In this document: piece after piece, positions 23,300-36,464 of the stretch
Layout of the letters: each line of letters starts with the position of its first letter
Numbering within the stretch: the first letter of the stretch is position 1
Assembly: GCF_020509005.1 (NCBI RefSeq)
Contig: NC_063019.1
Span: 3,596,001 to 3,660,000, forward strand
Origin: Fulvia fulva
Taxonomy: Eukaryota > Ascomycota > Dothideomycetes > Mycosphaerellales > Mycosphaerellaceae
Direction: 5' to 3'
DNA length: 64,000 nt
The notes under the pieces: generated by a model
The model's database searches: none
Seen by the model: only the letters and a program-made list of their open reading frames with translations
What the model was told of the DNA's origin: nothing
Translations under genes and position numbers: made by a program

Positions 23300-26200
23300 A
23301 TCTATCTTATAAGGCTACTTGCCTATACTACTCTATAGTCTCGCGAAAGCCTAATTATCCTCTAGAGCCTTGTCCTTATCTAGTAACACCTCTGTCTCTA
23401 AATCTACCTTCAGTTCATCCTTTAGCCTATCCGCGACCGGCTTCCTTCGAGAAATATATTGCCTAGTTAGCTAGCTTGCCCTAGACCTAAGTCTATCTTC
23501 GGCTAGTACTCGCGTATAATCCTTATAGCCAAGGTTAGGTATTATTATAGGCTCTATAGGTCTTACTAGAGCATCGGTATAACTACTAGTACTATCGTAG
23601 AGCTAAGGGCGGTAGATAAGACCGGTGACCCTAGTTACGACGGTAGGCTTTCCGGTAATCTAGCTAGTATAGCGGTACGTAGTAAATATATACGGAGTAG
23701 ATTCTATTAAAGGCATAGTTCGAGGCGACTTATTCGTAACGGTGTCGTTCTACTAAGTAACCCTAATCGTATTAAGCCTAAGCACCTTAGTAGCTAGTAG
23801 AGACTAGTTAGATAGAGCTACGAAACCTATAGGCGTAGATAACTCCGGCCGGTTATAGTAAAAGTCTATAATAGCGGCGGCTACGTGTTTAAACATATCA
23901 TTAGCCGGTTACTAGGTCTTACTATCCTCCTTATTCTAATATCCTAGCTATTTCACCTTATACTAAGTGTCCACCTTACGCTTCTGTCCCTTCTTTACCT
24001 TACCTACTCGCTTACGAGTATATATGTCTAGAATCTTCTCTACTTCGTATATCGGGGAAGTAGGTATAGCTACTACGTCGGCAATCGTATTAGCTTCGGT
24101 CGTATCGGGCTCGATAACTACCGGCGGCGGCGGTACGAGGTACTAGTCTTCGAGTAGAGGTAAGTTTAGGTCGTCGGCTTTTTGTAGAAGGGAGGTATAG
24201 AAGTAGCTGTCGAGCCCTACTATCGTATCTAACAAGTCTAGCTTATACGAGAGTCTAGTAGGCATTACCTTAGTAATTCTATAGGGACTAGCGTATCGTC
24301 TATCGAGCTTCTTAGACGGCCGTGTCGTACGGATGTTCTTTATACTAAGGTATACTATATCGCCTACTTTATAATCTAGTAGGATGCTTCGATAGCGATT
24401 CGCGGCCTTAGCTTATAGTGCTTACGACATTCTTATATTCTCTTATAGATTCTTATATAGGCTATATAGTCGCTTAATAAACGTCTCGGCAGATTTGCTA
24501 TCTAATCGCTATAGTGTCGTTATCTATCGGTCTTTACCTACCTATACGTCGATACGCTCCGTAAATTCTAGATTATAGCTAAGCGTAGTATAGAGAGGAG
24601 ATACGCCGGTAGTCTCTAAGATATAGTTATTAATTACGAATTGCGCTAGACAAAGCTAGTCTACCTAATCACTTTATGCCTCGTTAACGAATATACGTAG
24701 GTACTGTTCTATAGCCTAGTTCGTACGCTTAGACTATCCGTTAGTCTTAGGGTAGTAGGAAGAACTTAGCTTGCGATTAATACGTAATATCTTATAGAGC
24801 TTCTTCTAGAAAGTCGCGATCTACTACCGCCCTCTATCCGAGGTGATAGTGTTAGGTAGGCCTCGACGGCAAAAGACGTGTTTAAGGAAAAGTCTTACCG
24901 CGTTCTATACTATTATAGCTCCGATAGGAATCAACTCGACTTCTTTAGTCAGTCGGTCCGTAACGGTTATAATATTGTTATAAGTCATACCGTTAACGGT
25001 GCTATCTAGAAGTTCGACGACGAAGTCGACTACGATATGTCTCTAAGGTCGGTCCGGAACAGAAAGTAGGTATAATAATCCTAGTAGCTAGGTATATAGA
25101 GATTTCGATATATAGTAGGTACGGTAATTCGCGGTATATCTACGTACGGATCTTACTAGCCTAGGCTAGTAGAATTCACGTACTACGAGTTCGTATATAC
25201 GTGCCCGCCCTAGATGTTCTACTACTAGAGCATCGTGGTTTATCTTGATCAATCGAGTCTATAGAGCTTAGTCATTTAGTACCTATAGGCTCTAACCTTC
25301 GTACTAATTACGGACATATAATATGTCGCTATCTACCTTATAATACGTAGGGTGTATCTTCGCCTTCTATAATAAAGGAGGGATAGTACTGCTATCCTTC
25401 TATAGTAGCTTAATAGCTACTTTAAGCTCGCTATCTAAAGCGTAAGCGGTCGTTATACGGCATTCGAGTTCGACTTTAATCTAGACTTTATACGTAGGCT
25501 ATACTAACTACGGTACTAGCTCAGGTTCTAGAATGAACTCTACGGCTTTAGGGTTTAGTAGAGTCGTGTCTTCCTCCTCGGGCGTATCTTCGACGGTAGC
25601 TTATATAGAGTCGATCTTAAGGAATCGCTCCGGCGGAAGTAATGTCTAATACTAGTACTGATTTCTCGGATCGTCCACCCCCTACGGAAGGTCCTAGCTA
25701 CGTCTCGTTAGGCTATCTAGCTTAGTTCCTTATACCCCGGGGCGATATATAATCTAGAAGTTAAATTACGATAGGAACTCTACCTACCGTACTTACCGAC
25801 GATTTAGCTACTTCGTCGTTATAAAGTATTCTAAGTTCTTATAGTCCGTGAATACCTTGACTAGCTCGCTACTATTATCTACTTTATAGGCTAGCTCCGG
25901 TCGCTATTCCTCAAAGGCCTTAATAATTACGAGGAGCTCCTTGTCGTAAATCTCGTAATTATACTCCTACGGACTGAGCTTCTTCGAATAGAAGGCTACC
26001 GGGTACAAAACGCCTTCGTCATTATACTATAATAACACTCCTACGTTTACAAAGTCTAAGGAATCCGTCTCTACTACGGTCTATCTACCCGGAACGTAAT
26101 ACGCGAGTATACCCGCTTTACTAAACGTAGCTTTTAATACGTCGAAGGCGCGCTAACAATCTACTGTCTAGTCGATTCTCCGATTCTTATAATTGCTAGG

Positions 26201-29200
26201 TCCTTCGCTTCTTATCAGATTGGTCAAAGGTGCGGCTAGTCGTAAGAAGGCCTTAATAAAGCGGCGGTAGAAGTTAGCGAAGCCTAGGAAGGCCTATATA
26301 TCTTTTAGGTTTGTTAGTGCTTCCTATATCTATATATATTCGAGCTTCTCTAGATCTATCTTAGTTCCGTTAGGCGTAATAATTAGTCCTAGGTACTTGA
26401 CTTACTACTAATAGAATTCGTACTTGTCGATATCTACCGTTAGCCCTACGTCTCTAAGCTTAATAAGGACTTTACGTATATACTCGATATGTTCTTCTAG
26501 TATATCGCTAAAGATTAGCACGTTATCTAGGTATACGGAGACGAAGTCATCTAAATGTTCCTATAACACCTTATTAATGTAAGACTAGAACGAGGCTAGG
26601 CCGTTATATAGTCTAAAGGGCAATACGAGGCATTCGTATATACCGTACCGTGTCGTAAACGCCGTTAACTATTTATACCCCTCTATAATACGTAACTTGT
26701 TAAAGGCTACTATAATGTCTAGCTTCGTAAAGTACTTCTTACCGTATATACGGTTGAGCGTCTCCTATATTAGGGGAATCGGATATCTGTTCTTGATTGT
26801 AATAGCGTTAAGGCCGCGGTAGTCGATATATACTCGTAGCCCTCTACCTAGTTTCCTTATAACTAAGACCGGCGTAGGCGATTGACTTGTCTTTTAGCCT
26901 ACTTTACGTATTTTGCCTTCTTTAGATTGCTCTAGTATCCACTTCTTTATAGCTTTATTTTCCTTCTTAGCCAAGCCGTAGGGTTTACGATATAGTAGCT
27001 CCTAGGGCCCGTCCGGTTTAATATAAATCTCGTGATCTATCCCGGGTCGATAAGGTAGGAGTCCCTTATAATCTTTCGCCGAGAAGGCGTCCCCGATATT
27101 ATAATATATCTATAGGAGCTTCTCCTTCGGATTGTAGTTGAATTGCTTATTTAGGAACTGATCTAGGTCATTAGCCGCTATAGTACTTAGCTTTAGGTCG
27201 CCGCCCTCGTCCTTACGTCCCGTAGGCAAGATATAGAAGTACTTAGCTCTAGGCCGGTACGCGTACATCTCCTATACGCGTTAAGAAACGCCCTAGTAGT
27301 CCACCTCTTCTTCGTCGCCTATACTAAACGATAAGACATTCAACTCCGCCCCTCCTACTATAAACCTACCGGAGGTTCTAGTAAAGGGCTCTAGTCCGTA
27401 TCGTACTTATACCTACCTTCTAAGGTAGTTTAGGGACTATACTATTGTCGATGTCCGGTTAGGTAGATAATAACTAAAGTAGTAGTCGGATCTAAAAGCT
27501 ACCTTACCTATAGCCTAGAAGATGTCGGGGTTATACTAGCTTAACTATAGTAGTCTAAGGACGATGTCGTACTCGAGGTCGGTTACGTAGCATATTATTT
27601 ACTCGTAATAACTACCGATAACTACGTCGATTAAGGCTACGTAGGTAATGCGCCGTATACTTACCTTTCTATCTCCTAGCGTAAGCCTCTTGCTTTTTAC
27701 TAGCTCGAAGAGGGGTATTATATGTTTGCGTATGAATTTCTAGTTAAGAAAGAGAGATGTACTCGTAGAATCTAATAGGCCTCGAGCCTTTTTATGTTAT
27801 ATCATTACTAGTAGTACTATATAAGGATGTATATCTAGTTGTTATCCTTTTAGTACGTAAGCTAACAATCTTAGCTCGCCCTTACTATAGTCCGCCTCTT
27901 ATATTCTATGTCTCTTAATCTTATACTCTTTCTGACCTAGGAAGTTCGGTTAACCGCTATCTACTACGCTTAGGTAGCGGTCGTACTATTTCCCTATTAC
28001 TATAGGTCTATAGTAAGGGAGCTAAGGTTCGGGTTAGCGTTCGCGTTATTTCGTAGTCGCGGTAGGCGATAGTCGCTATCGTAACCGTATATCGGGCACT
28101 CGGGGTTAGTCGATATATACGAGCCTATACGGTAGCGGTAGTACTTACCTTACTTCTTAAGTTCTTCGCGCTACTTACGGTTAAGCTATAGTAGATTCTA
28201 CAATTGAACGGGTAGATCTTCCTTCTTCTTAGTACCGGCGTATTACGGAGGACGCTAGACTACGGCACCTACTACGCCTATAGCGGTACTAGTAGCTACT
28301 AAGCTATTCTAGTTATTCTAGCCGCCGTTACCGTTACTACGAGGACGCTCCTTCTACGGGTATAGGCGGTCTGTTTCGTAGAAGCTCTCGTCTAGAGTAG
28401 TATACTCTTCGATAACGTCCTATATATTATATAGTCGACGGTCGACTTCGCGGTTACCGAAGGTCTTAATAAAGTACTTACGGTTTAGTCGGTTACGGAA
28501 TAGTATAAGCTCGGTCTTATCGCTCTATTCTATCTAGGCACGTAGCTTCGAATAGCGAGCGTAGAAGGCTACGAAGGTCTCGCCCTACTCTTACTTATAG
28601 GTAGCGATATTAACTATAGCCTTGGTTCCTTCGTTACGGGTACTATACTAGCGTGTTATCTAATCTAATAGTTCTTCGCCCGTCTTAAACTTATTAAAGG
28701 ACTATTGCCCTAGTATAGGGATCCTCGGCTTAATACTTCGCTAGGGATCTCCTTAGGTCTATCCGTATACGAAGCGTAGACTATCTACTTCTATACGGAA
28801 AGTGGCTATAGTTAACTTTAGGAGTACGCTACTATACTAGCTATCGAAATTCGGATCGTTATCGTTCTTAAAGTGTCTAGGATCTAGCACGCCTTTCCTA
28901 ATCTCTATGCCGCGAGTTAGGGTACGGTCGATAGTGAATAGGCGTTTAGAGAGGTCCGTAAGTAGTGTCTATATACGACTAGAACGTAGTCTCGAGTCGC
29001 GGTTGTCTAGGCGTAGGCGATTATCGCGGCGGTTATTACGTCTTCCGCTATTACTATTATTATCGTTATCTCTACTACTACTACCCCCGTCTCTACTAGT
29101 AGCTTCGCGGTACTTACGTATTAGCTACTCGAGTAAAGTCTTACGTAGGCGGGAACGAGAGGGTCGGCGACTAGACCGGCCTCGATTGCCTCCTTCGTTC

Positions 29201-29900
29201 TATATAGTGCCTATAGCTTCGAGTCGAGCCTTTAAGTCATCGATCTCCTTCTATAGGGCTAGGTTTTTTGCTTTAGCGTCCTACTTCTTTGCCTCGGCAT
29301 CCTGTACCTTCTTCTTCTCTTTCTTATAGATCTTACTACACTACTTATATAAGTTATTAGCTTCCTTATACTTCTTCTCTACCTCTTATAACTTGGCTAG
29401 GTCGTAATCCTTCTTGCTCTTAAGGTCCGCGGCCATTCTCTACGTTATAGCCTCTTCGCTTTATAGCATCTTATAGATACGGTCGTACTCGGTATATAGC
29501 GTAGTGTACTAGTCGTTCTAGACGGTATTAGCTCGCTCTATTATATCGAGTTACTAGCCTTTAGTGATTATAGTATTAACTACCTATAGTACTAAATCGT
29601 AGGTAGTCTTTAGGTGTTAGGAAGCGAGGTTCGCGAGTTTGTCTAGATCGACATTCTAGTATTCGGATACGAGGATATACTCTACCTCGTCGAGTAATAG
29701 ATACACCTCGTCTAGTTTATCGGGGTCGTTAGGGTTCTCTTCGAGCTTAAACTCGAACAGTTCTATAAAGTTAATCTCGCTAGCTACTACCCGGTCGACA
29801 GCCTTCTAGTATACTTCGTCAATCTCTTACTATAACGCGACACCGGTATTAACTATAACACGCCGGTTGTCGACCTATGTCTAACTCTAAGGAAAAGAGG
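23300..29900 (-). pseudogene. Gypsy-3 gag-pol remnant
   Basis: Minus-strand gag-pol reading destroyed by RIP. RT reads DFVSVYLDNVLIFSD around 26510-26555, with the second catalytic Asp now Asn. Integrase core motifs (SDRG-type near 24830-24850, then conserved Asn/Gln positions now stops) lie near 24600-24900. The open frame at 28907-29329 on the opposite strand is antisense to gag and not a gene. Limits approximate. Confidence 0.8.
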
Positions 29901-30220
29901 AGAGGTCGGGGAAAAGAGAGGTACGTTACTACTTACCTTTACCCTTCTAATTAGGCTTCTAGGGTAGCGGTATACCGCTATCTATCTATAAGATTATATT
30001 GTCTAGGTTGTTTAGGGGAGGCGTAACGATACCTATATCCTAACTATTTACTAACGCGCGACTACCTACTAATAATGTCGCCGCGTTACGCTCTCTAGTT
30101 ATCTACGCGTAATACGCCTTACCGTATTCTAGGGTGTCGCGCTCTCGCGATTCGAGTTCTATCCTATTATTACGCGTCCCTTACCTAAATCCGTAATCTA
30201 GGTAGGGTAGTAGAACAAAC

Positions 30221-30404
30221 TATAAGGGCGCGCGTACAATAGAGTCTAGTTAAGATAGTTATTGTTCTACGAAGCTACGAAAGAGGAGCGCGAGGCGCGG
30301 CGAGCTTATAAGGAAGCGCTAAGCCGCGCTAACCCGATACGGAAGGTCCGCGGTTTAGCCGGGCCGACGCTTCGGTAGTAAAGTAGCGCGGGTCGCCCGT
30401 AATA
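30221..30404 (-). repeat. Gypsy-3 5' LTR
   Basis: 184 bp, nearly identical to 23075-23258; followed by the target duplication GAAGG at 30405-30409. Confidence 0.92.
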
Positions 30405-30927
30405 GAAGGCGATAGCGAGGAGCTAGATAAATACGTAGTTAAGGCGATTATAGACAGTAGATAGACTAGTAGAGCTAAGAAGTATATAAAGTATACCGTC
30501 CGTTAGGAAGGTAGTACTATTATAGAAGTGCCTTATAGTAAATTAAAAGGTCGTACCGAGGAAGCGATAGTAGATTATTATTATAAGAACCCGTTAGCGG
30601 CCGGTCTACTACCTAGATAGCGTAAGCCTAAAGGCTAGATATTAGACGATCTAGATATCGTTACCGATAGTCGACCCTACGACGCCCGCGTAATATAGAT
30701 ATAACTTAAGGCAAGCTAAGGCTTAATATATAGTTAGCTTATCTAAGGTATACTACGGTATAATATAGACTCGACTTAAGGCTTACTACGGTAAGATATA
30801 TAGTCTCTCTACGGTTAACCCGATATAAGCTAGCGCTTCCTAATAGTACGGTCCTTCCTTACGGATATATCCTACGGCGATATGTTTCCGCGTACGAGGG
30901 TGTACGGCGGTTTAAGAAGGGGGGTAG

Positions 30928-31122
30928 TATTACGGTTTACCTCGTAAGGCTATACTTAGTATTACGTGACCTAGTACGCTAGCGCGCCCGGACCCTAGAC
31001 CCTAACCTCGACGTTTACTTTATCGCGGCTTCGCGACTTTCTTATCTTCTCTTCTTCGTAGAACTTATTCGATTCTAAGGTATTAATACGTTTACGCCCT
31101 ATCTTACGCCTTATCCGTATTA
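30928..31122 (+). repeat. LTR-2, right LTR of family-2 element
   Basis: A 195-bp copy starting TATTACGG and ending CCGTATTA, preceded by the polypurine tract at 30914-30927. It abuts a truncated LTR-1 at 31123. Confidence 0.88.
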
Positions 31123-31476
31123 GTACGGCCGACGATACTATATTACGAGGTAGTTTTTAAAAAGGGCTATCTCGTAATAGTACCCCCCCTTGAATAAGGA
31201 GCTCCTACGACATTTCTACGTTTAGTATACGGAGCGTATAGAGGGCTATCGCTAGTACTAATACCGGTACTAGTTTCGAGAGCTTTATCGAGGAAGCTAT
31301 AGTTATGCCTCGTTTATATATACGGTCCGAGGATTAGCGCTAGCCCGTATTAAGTTACCGGCTAATCGAGTCCGTCGAAGGTAGGCTTAGGTTTATCTTA
31401 GTATCGCTACTAGAACGCGATTACGAGTTCTTTATATCTAGGTAGTACGGCTAATTACTTAGCCTAGCTCCGCGTA

Positions 31477-31491
31477 CGGTCCTTCTAAATA
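31477..31491. repeat. Target duplication, left of LINE-2
   Basis: CGGTCCTTCTAAATA (15 bp) recurs at 36465-36479. The unoccupied relative is near 15868-15882. Confidence 0.88.
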
Positions 31492-34400
31492 GATTAGATT
31501 AGATTCATTACTTCCCTATTCTAGAACCCTATCCGGCCTATATAGGTATATATCTAATGTTATATATAAAGGGAAACCCGAATAGGTAAAAACCCTTCCC
31601 GCCCCCGACTACTCCTTACCTAGATTAGCTTTCTCCCTAAACGTACGTAGTCTATATTACTACCCCGTTAGCCCCCGCTCCTAGCCGGTCTCGTCGCGCT
31701 ACGTCGTGTCCTCTCTTCCTATACTACTCCTACTAGGCGGTACTGTCCTAGCTAGCCCTTCTCTAGTATCTAGTTCGTAATACGCCGTAGGTCCTTAACG
31801 TTATTAAGAAGTGCCCTAATCGTCCGGTTCCTCGCCTTTACTATCTACTCCCCCCTTCCTAGCGACTACGTTAGACAGACGAGGAGTACGTACCGTACGT
31901 TCTAGGAGTAATAGCCGTAGGGGTAGCTAGTATTCGTATATCCTAGAACCTTCCTCTATAATAGGTACCCCTAGAGGCCGATATGTTCGCTTCGTAGTTA
32001 GGTTACTATACTACTCTATACCCTCGTAAGGCGGTAGTAGATAAGCTTCGGGGGGTGCTTAACCGCGGATTTTGTAGCTAACTATTCCTTAGGTTGTCCC
32101 GCTAGCTAAGGGCGTCTACTATACCCTACACCCTAGTTGTTCTACCTCTCTTTCTATAGTTACTTTATAAACGACTTTCTACCTTCCTACCGTGTTACTA
32201 GCTATTCGTCCCTTACCCGGTAGTTCGGCTCGTTTCCGGGTCGAATACCCTTATACGCTAGTACTAATTCGCGGGCCCTTACGACTATACTAGTAATGAC
32301 CTTCTATACTAGGTACTATACCGACTTGCCTAAGTAGGAGGTCCGCAGTCCCTAGATATATAGGTCGATCGGCGGTATAGCGGTCTCGTACTTAAGTATC
32401 CTCGTTAGTATCGACTTATATACCCCGGTGACCTTCCTTAGGCATTAGTTTTAGATCTTCGCTAGCGGCGCGACGAGTCCCTTCGATAGGTAGGCCCTCT
32501 CGCCTAAGGACCACACTTAGCTACTATAGGTAAGGACTAGCTATATAATAGCCGTATATAGAAGTCGTAACTACCGGAAGTCTGCCCCCTATATAGACGT
32601 AGTAAGCCTCTAGAATAATACTATATTCTGTTTAGCTTTCCGTAATATTACCTATACGTACTTCCTCTACCGTAGCGCCGGGTCTACCTATAGTCCGAGG
32701 ATCCTAAGCTAATTTGCCGGGTTAGTCGTATGCCCCTATATCTAGATAGAAGCTTATATATTATAGAACCGTAGCCGGCGCGTAAAGTATATTAGATTGT
32801 ACTTTTCTAGGGCAAACCGAGCCCCGTACCTCCTAGCCTAGTCCTCGTAGATCTTGTACTTCTCTTCTAGTAGCCTATAGTTCTCCTTAGTCGAGGAAGA
32901 CTACGCTAGGATGTTTGTGTCGTCTACGAAGCCGCTCGTAGCGGTGTTCTAGGATTCTAGGGCTAGGAGTAGCGTCGCTATAAAGAAGAGGAACAGAATA
33001 GGTACTAGCGTTAAGCCTTACGGGATTCTAGTATAGACTACTTAAAATAGGCTTCTATACTAGCCGACTAGGATCGACGTACTACGGTTTTAGAGGTAGG
33101 ACCGTACGAAGTTGATAAGCTACTTAGGGAGTCCCTTCGACCTTAGGATGTAGAGTAGCTACGGGTATAACACGTAGTCGAAGGCTCCCGATATGTCTAG
33201 GCTAAGTAAGGAAGCCACCTTATCCCTATTCTTATACTAGATGGCCTTTAACTAAGAGGTGATAAGTTCTATCGCGGATAGCGTCGATCGCTATAGGCGC
33301 GTACCTATCTAGGTGTCCGGGAGTAGGGAGTGTTCCTCTACCGCCTCGGAGAGTCTCGTTATAACTAGCTTCTTAAGCGCCTTCCTAAGAGTGTTAAGGA
33401 GCGTAATTAGGCGGTACGACTTCACCTACGTATAGTCTTTCTTTTACGGCTTACGTAGGACTACTATCGTCGATTGTTTAAAAGCTATCGGGTAGTACCC
33501 GGTCTATAGGCAGGCGTTAAAGAACGCTATAACTACTAGGGCTAGTTGATCTCTATACTTCTTTAGTAGCTCGTTTGGGATCCTATCCGGCCCCGGGGCT
33601 TTCTTCGCCGGCAACTTCCTTAGTATAGCGGCAACTTCTCCCTCGGACACCTCCTATTAGACCGCGATACTAGGGGCTAGGGGAGTAGAGCTATTTATGT
33701 CGCTTAGATTAGCCTCGACTAGGGGCGGGAAGAACTTGCTAGCTAGTAGACGCGCCTTAGCCTCGGGGTCGCTAACCGGGCTACTAGGCGATTATAGCGC
33801 TAGGATAGAGAAGGAGGGGCCCTATATAGGGTCCTATCGGGCCTATTTCGCTAGCTTCTATATCCTCGCTAGCTTACCGGCAATTTCTTCTACTATAGCC
33901 CTCTAGCCGACTACTTTCTCCCTCCGTATTATAGCTTTCTTCTATTAGTATACCTCCCTATATACGTTCTAGGCCTCCTCGCTATAGCTGCTCGTCTATA
34001 CCCGGCGGGCTCTCCTTACTTCTCTTACTACCGTAGTGTACTCCGGCGTCTAGTATAGTTTAGACTATGTCGTTAGTTAGGTAAGCGGAACGTAAAGTAA
34101 GGTCGCTTTTCTTATTTCGTCTATTAACCCTTAGACTACCTCGTCTATCTCGTCTTTACTATTATATTGCTACTACGCGATCTAGACTAGCCTCTCGGAG
34201 TTATCGAGGTACGCCTAGATATTAGCCTAGTAGGCCTTTCTCTAGTTTAGCTTAGGGGTTCTCGCTTTTATACGTTATATCTATGTCGTAATAGAGGTCC
34301 TGACTAGTATATAGTCTAATAACGCCTCGAGTATATATTCGATCCTATAGTAGGTTACCGTATAGTAGTAGCTATCTAAGATCTAGGAGAGGTCGATCGT

Positions 34401-36464
34401 GCCTTAGAGTCCCCCTCTCTTCTAGGTACCTAGGTCCTTCGGGGTATTAAGGGCAATTACGTTACTCGCTATTAAGTCGAGTACTTCGTCGACTATAGGG
34501 TACGGCTATATAAGGCTTTCCTAGGAAGGGTAGTATATATTAAAGTCTCCTACTACAATATAGCACCCTTGTATCTTAAGCGTACTATCTAGGTGTCTAT
34601 AGACCCCTAGGTCGCGGCTAGACCTCGAGGCTAGCGGTTATATATATAGGTTGTATATCTAGGTACTACCTACGTAGAGGGAGGTAATATCGCCCCCGCC
34701 TTCTTCGTCTACGTAGTATACTACCTCCTAGTCGGATTCTAGTATGTCCTTACTAATATAGAAGCACGTACGGGGTCTACTGTCGCCTCGTAGGTATATT
34801 ATATAGCCTAGTAACTTATAGGTCGTTAGTCTCTTATAGCACGGGTTAATCTATAGCTCCTAGATTACTAGGACGTAGTAGATATACGGGTCCGCCTCGT
34901 ATAGAAAATAGTTCTAGACTATATCCTTGCTATAGTTGACGTTATACTAGATAATACTAAGCGTATCGAGGCTAGTCATCGGCATCGACAATCATTTCCT
35001 CTGTATCGTCCTGTGTCCTACTGCCCTGTGCGTCCTGGTCTACGCCTATCGGCTATATACTAAAGGGGAGCCGGGCCTAGTTAGATTCCCTCGCCGTAGC
35101 TAGTAGGGTACGTGGCCTCCCGTACGCCCTAGGTTACGTATCCTTTATATCGTTCTCGGCCCTAGGGCGCTTATACCCGACCGCCGCTAGTTAGTTCCGG
35201 TATAGGCTAGCCTTACGGTCGCCGTAGAATCTTAGGGCGACGGTTCTCTTTAGAATTGCCTTGTTTTTCGCTAGTTTCCGCTATAGGCATTCCGCGCTAT
35301 ACGATAGGTAGTGCCCCGGATAGTTCGCGTACCGTCTCGTAGCCGATATATAGTCCCTAGATATATAGTCTCCTATATAGTTCGAGTAGGCCTACTTGTT
35401 TATACACGTATAGGTTTAGTGTCTATACTATTAGTATTTGAAGCATTAGAGGACACGAAAGGATAGGGAGTGCTTTTCTACTATCTTAAGGCTATATTGC
35501 TAGATTAGGCCTTGTTCTATTACTAGATCCGCCGCTTTTACGTCTTATAGCTATACTATTAGCGCCGAGGCCTTCTTACCTTCTAGCTATTTCCTATAGA
35601 GCTAAGCCGCCTTCTAGATTAGAGAGTTAAGAGTGACCGGGTTGTCCTCTTAGAGAGTACGTAGGTGACCTTAGTTAGGTCGAACTCCTTAGGTATATCG
35701 TAGACTAGGATCGTAAATTGCTTCGTTAAGACCTTCGCTAGTACCGTAACCTTAGATGCCTACTATAGCTATACCTCTAGGTGCCTCCTAGTAGTAGTAG
35801 AGCTAGTATAGATCTATAGAGTACCGTTAGACTATTAGTTCACTACGACTACCCCTAGTTAGTTAATTCGTTAGGCGAGCTCCTTATTTAATAGCTTCGT
35901 AACTTCGGCCTAGTCTTCCTTTACTATAATACGGATCGTAACTATATCGTACGTTAGGCGGGGGCCTAGTATCGATACCGCGACCGATACCTAGCTATAG
36001 GGGTATTAATTCCGGGTAGCCTTACTAATCGCCTAAGACGTCGTCCTTATTTCTTATTACCCTCGGTAATACGATAGTATAAGCGCCGTACGTAGCTAAG
36101 TAATTATTACCTATAGAGACCGGTATAGGAGCTAATCGTTAGTTTCTATACTTTTTACGTCCTCTATAAGTTACTACTAGTTGTCTTAGGGGAGCTTCGC
36201 CTATAGAGCCCTAGGCGCCGGTAGTACCGTAGCCTAGGCTACTATTACCTAGGAGTTGCCTAATGTAGCTAGGCACCTCCGCGGCGTTTAGAGCTAAAGA
36301 AATAGGGTGAAGAGAACTTCAAGCTCTCTAGATTAAATAAGGTAGAACTCCCCTAATTCTAGGGGTAGTAGCCTACTTTATAGATCGTTAGAATAGCCTT
36401 AATAAGAGCTTTCGGATATGTCGTGTTTTAGGGCTATAATAGATCGATTAGTTAGTTACTAGAT
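31492..36464 (-). mobile_element. LINE-2: full-length family Lb LINE, heavily RIP-mutated
   Basis: A 4,973-bp minus-strand LINE colinear with LINE-4 over ORF1, ORF2 and both UTRs. The differences are overwhelmingly CpA/TpG to TpA. For example, where LINE-4 has CTGT, ATGCAG and GGTGAA near its 3' end, LINE-2 has CTAT, ATATAG and GGTAAA. ORF2 corresponds to about 31685-34985 and ORF1 to about 34965-36240; both are riddled with stops. The tail on the minus strand is (AATCT)n, and a 15-bp target duplication flanks the copy. Confidence 0.93.

Larger units (their letters stand above)
23075..30404 (-). mobile_element. Complete Ty3/gypsy element (gypsy-3), RIP-inactivated
   Basis: A 7,330-bp minus-strand element with 184-bp LTRs (23075-23258 and 30221-30404) and 5-bp target duplication GAAGG (23070-23074, 30405-30409). 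Inserted in the family-2 integrase; a copy without the insertion exists inverted near 17530-17560. From right to left: gag (about 28000-29900) with a knuckle near 28090-28150 (SYISTNPECPIYG), protease (about 27250-27700), RT (about 26300-27100), RNase H (about 25700-26100), integrase and C-terminal part (about 23300-25400). The RT active site reads YLDN at 26522-26533. RT before integrase is the Ty3 order. Confidence 0.92.
19794..31122 (+). mobile_element. Family-2 Ty3/gypsy element (plus), interrupted by gypsy-3
   Basis: Element bounded by 195-bp LTRs at 19794-19988 and 30928-31122. It has gag and protease remnants (about 20200-22470), an integrase C-terminal half (22490-23069), then gypsy-3 (23075-30404), then the 3' tail 30410-30927 with polypurine tract AGAAGGGGGGTAG. 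Most of RT, RNase H and the integrase N-terminal half are absent between protease and integrase. The outer flanks differ (GATAT left, GTACG right), so the two ends do not come from one simple insertion. Confidence 0.82.

Noticed and set aside
28907..29329. 140-codon open frame on the plus strand
   Set aside because: It lies antisense to the gypsy-3 gag region; its Arg/Leu/Ser-rich product reflects CpA-depleted DNA that has lost stop-forming contexts on this strand.
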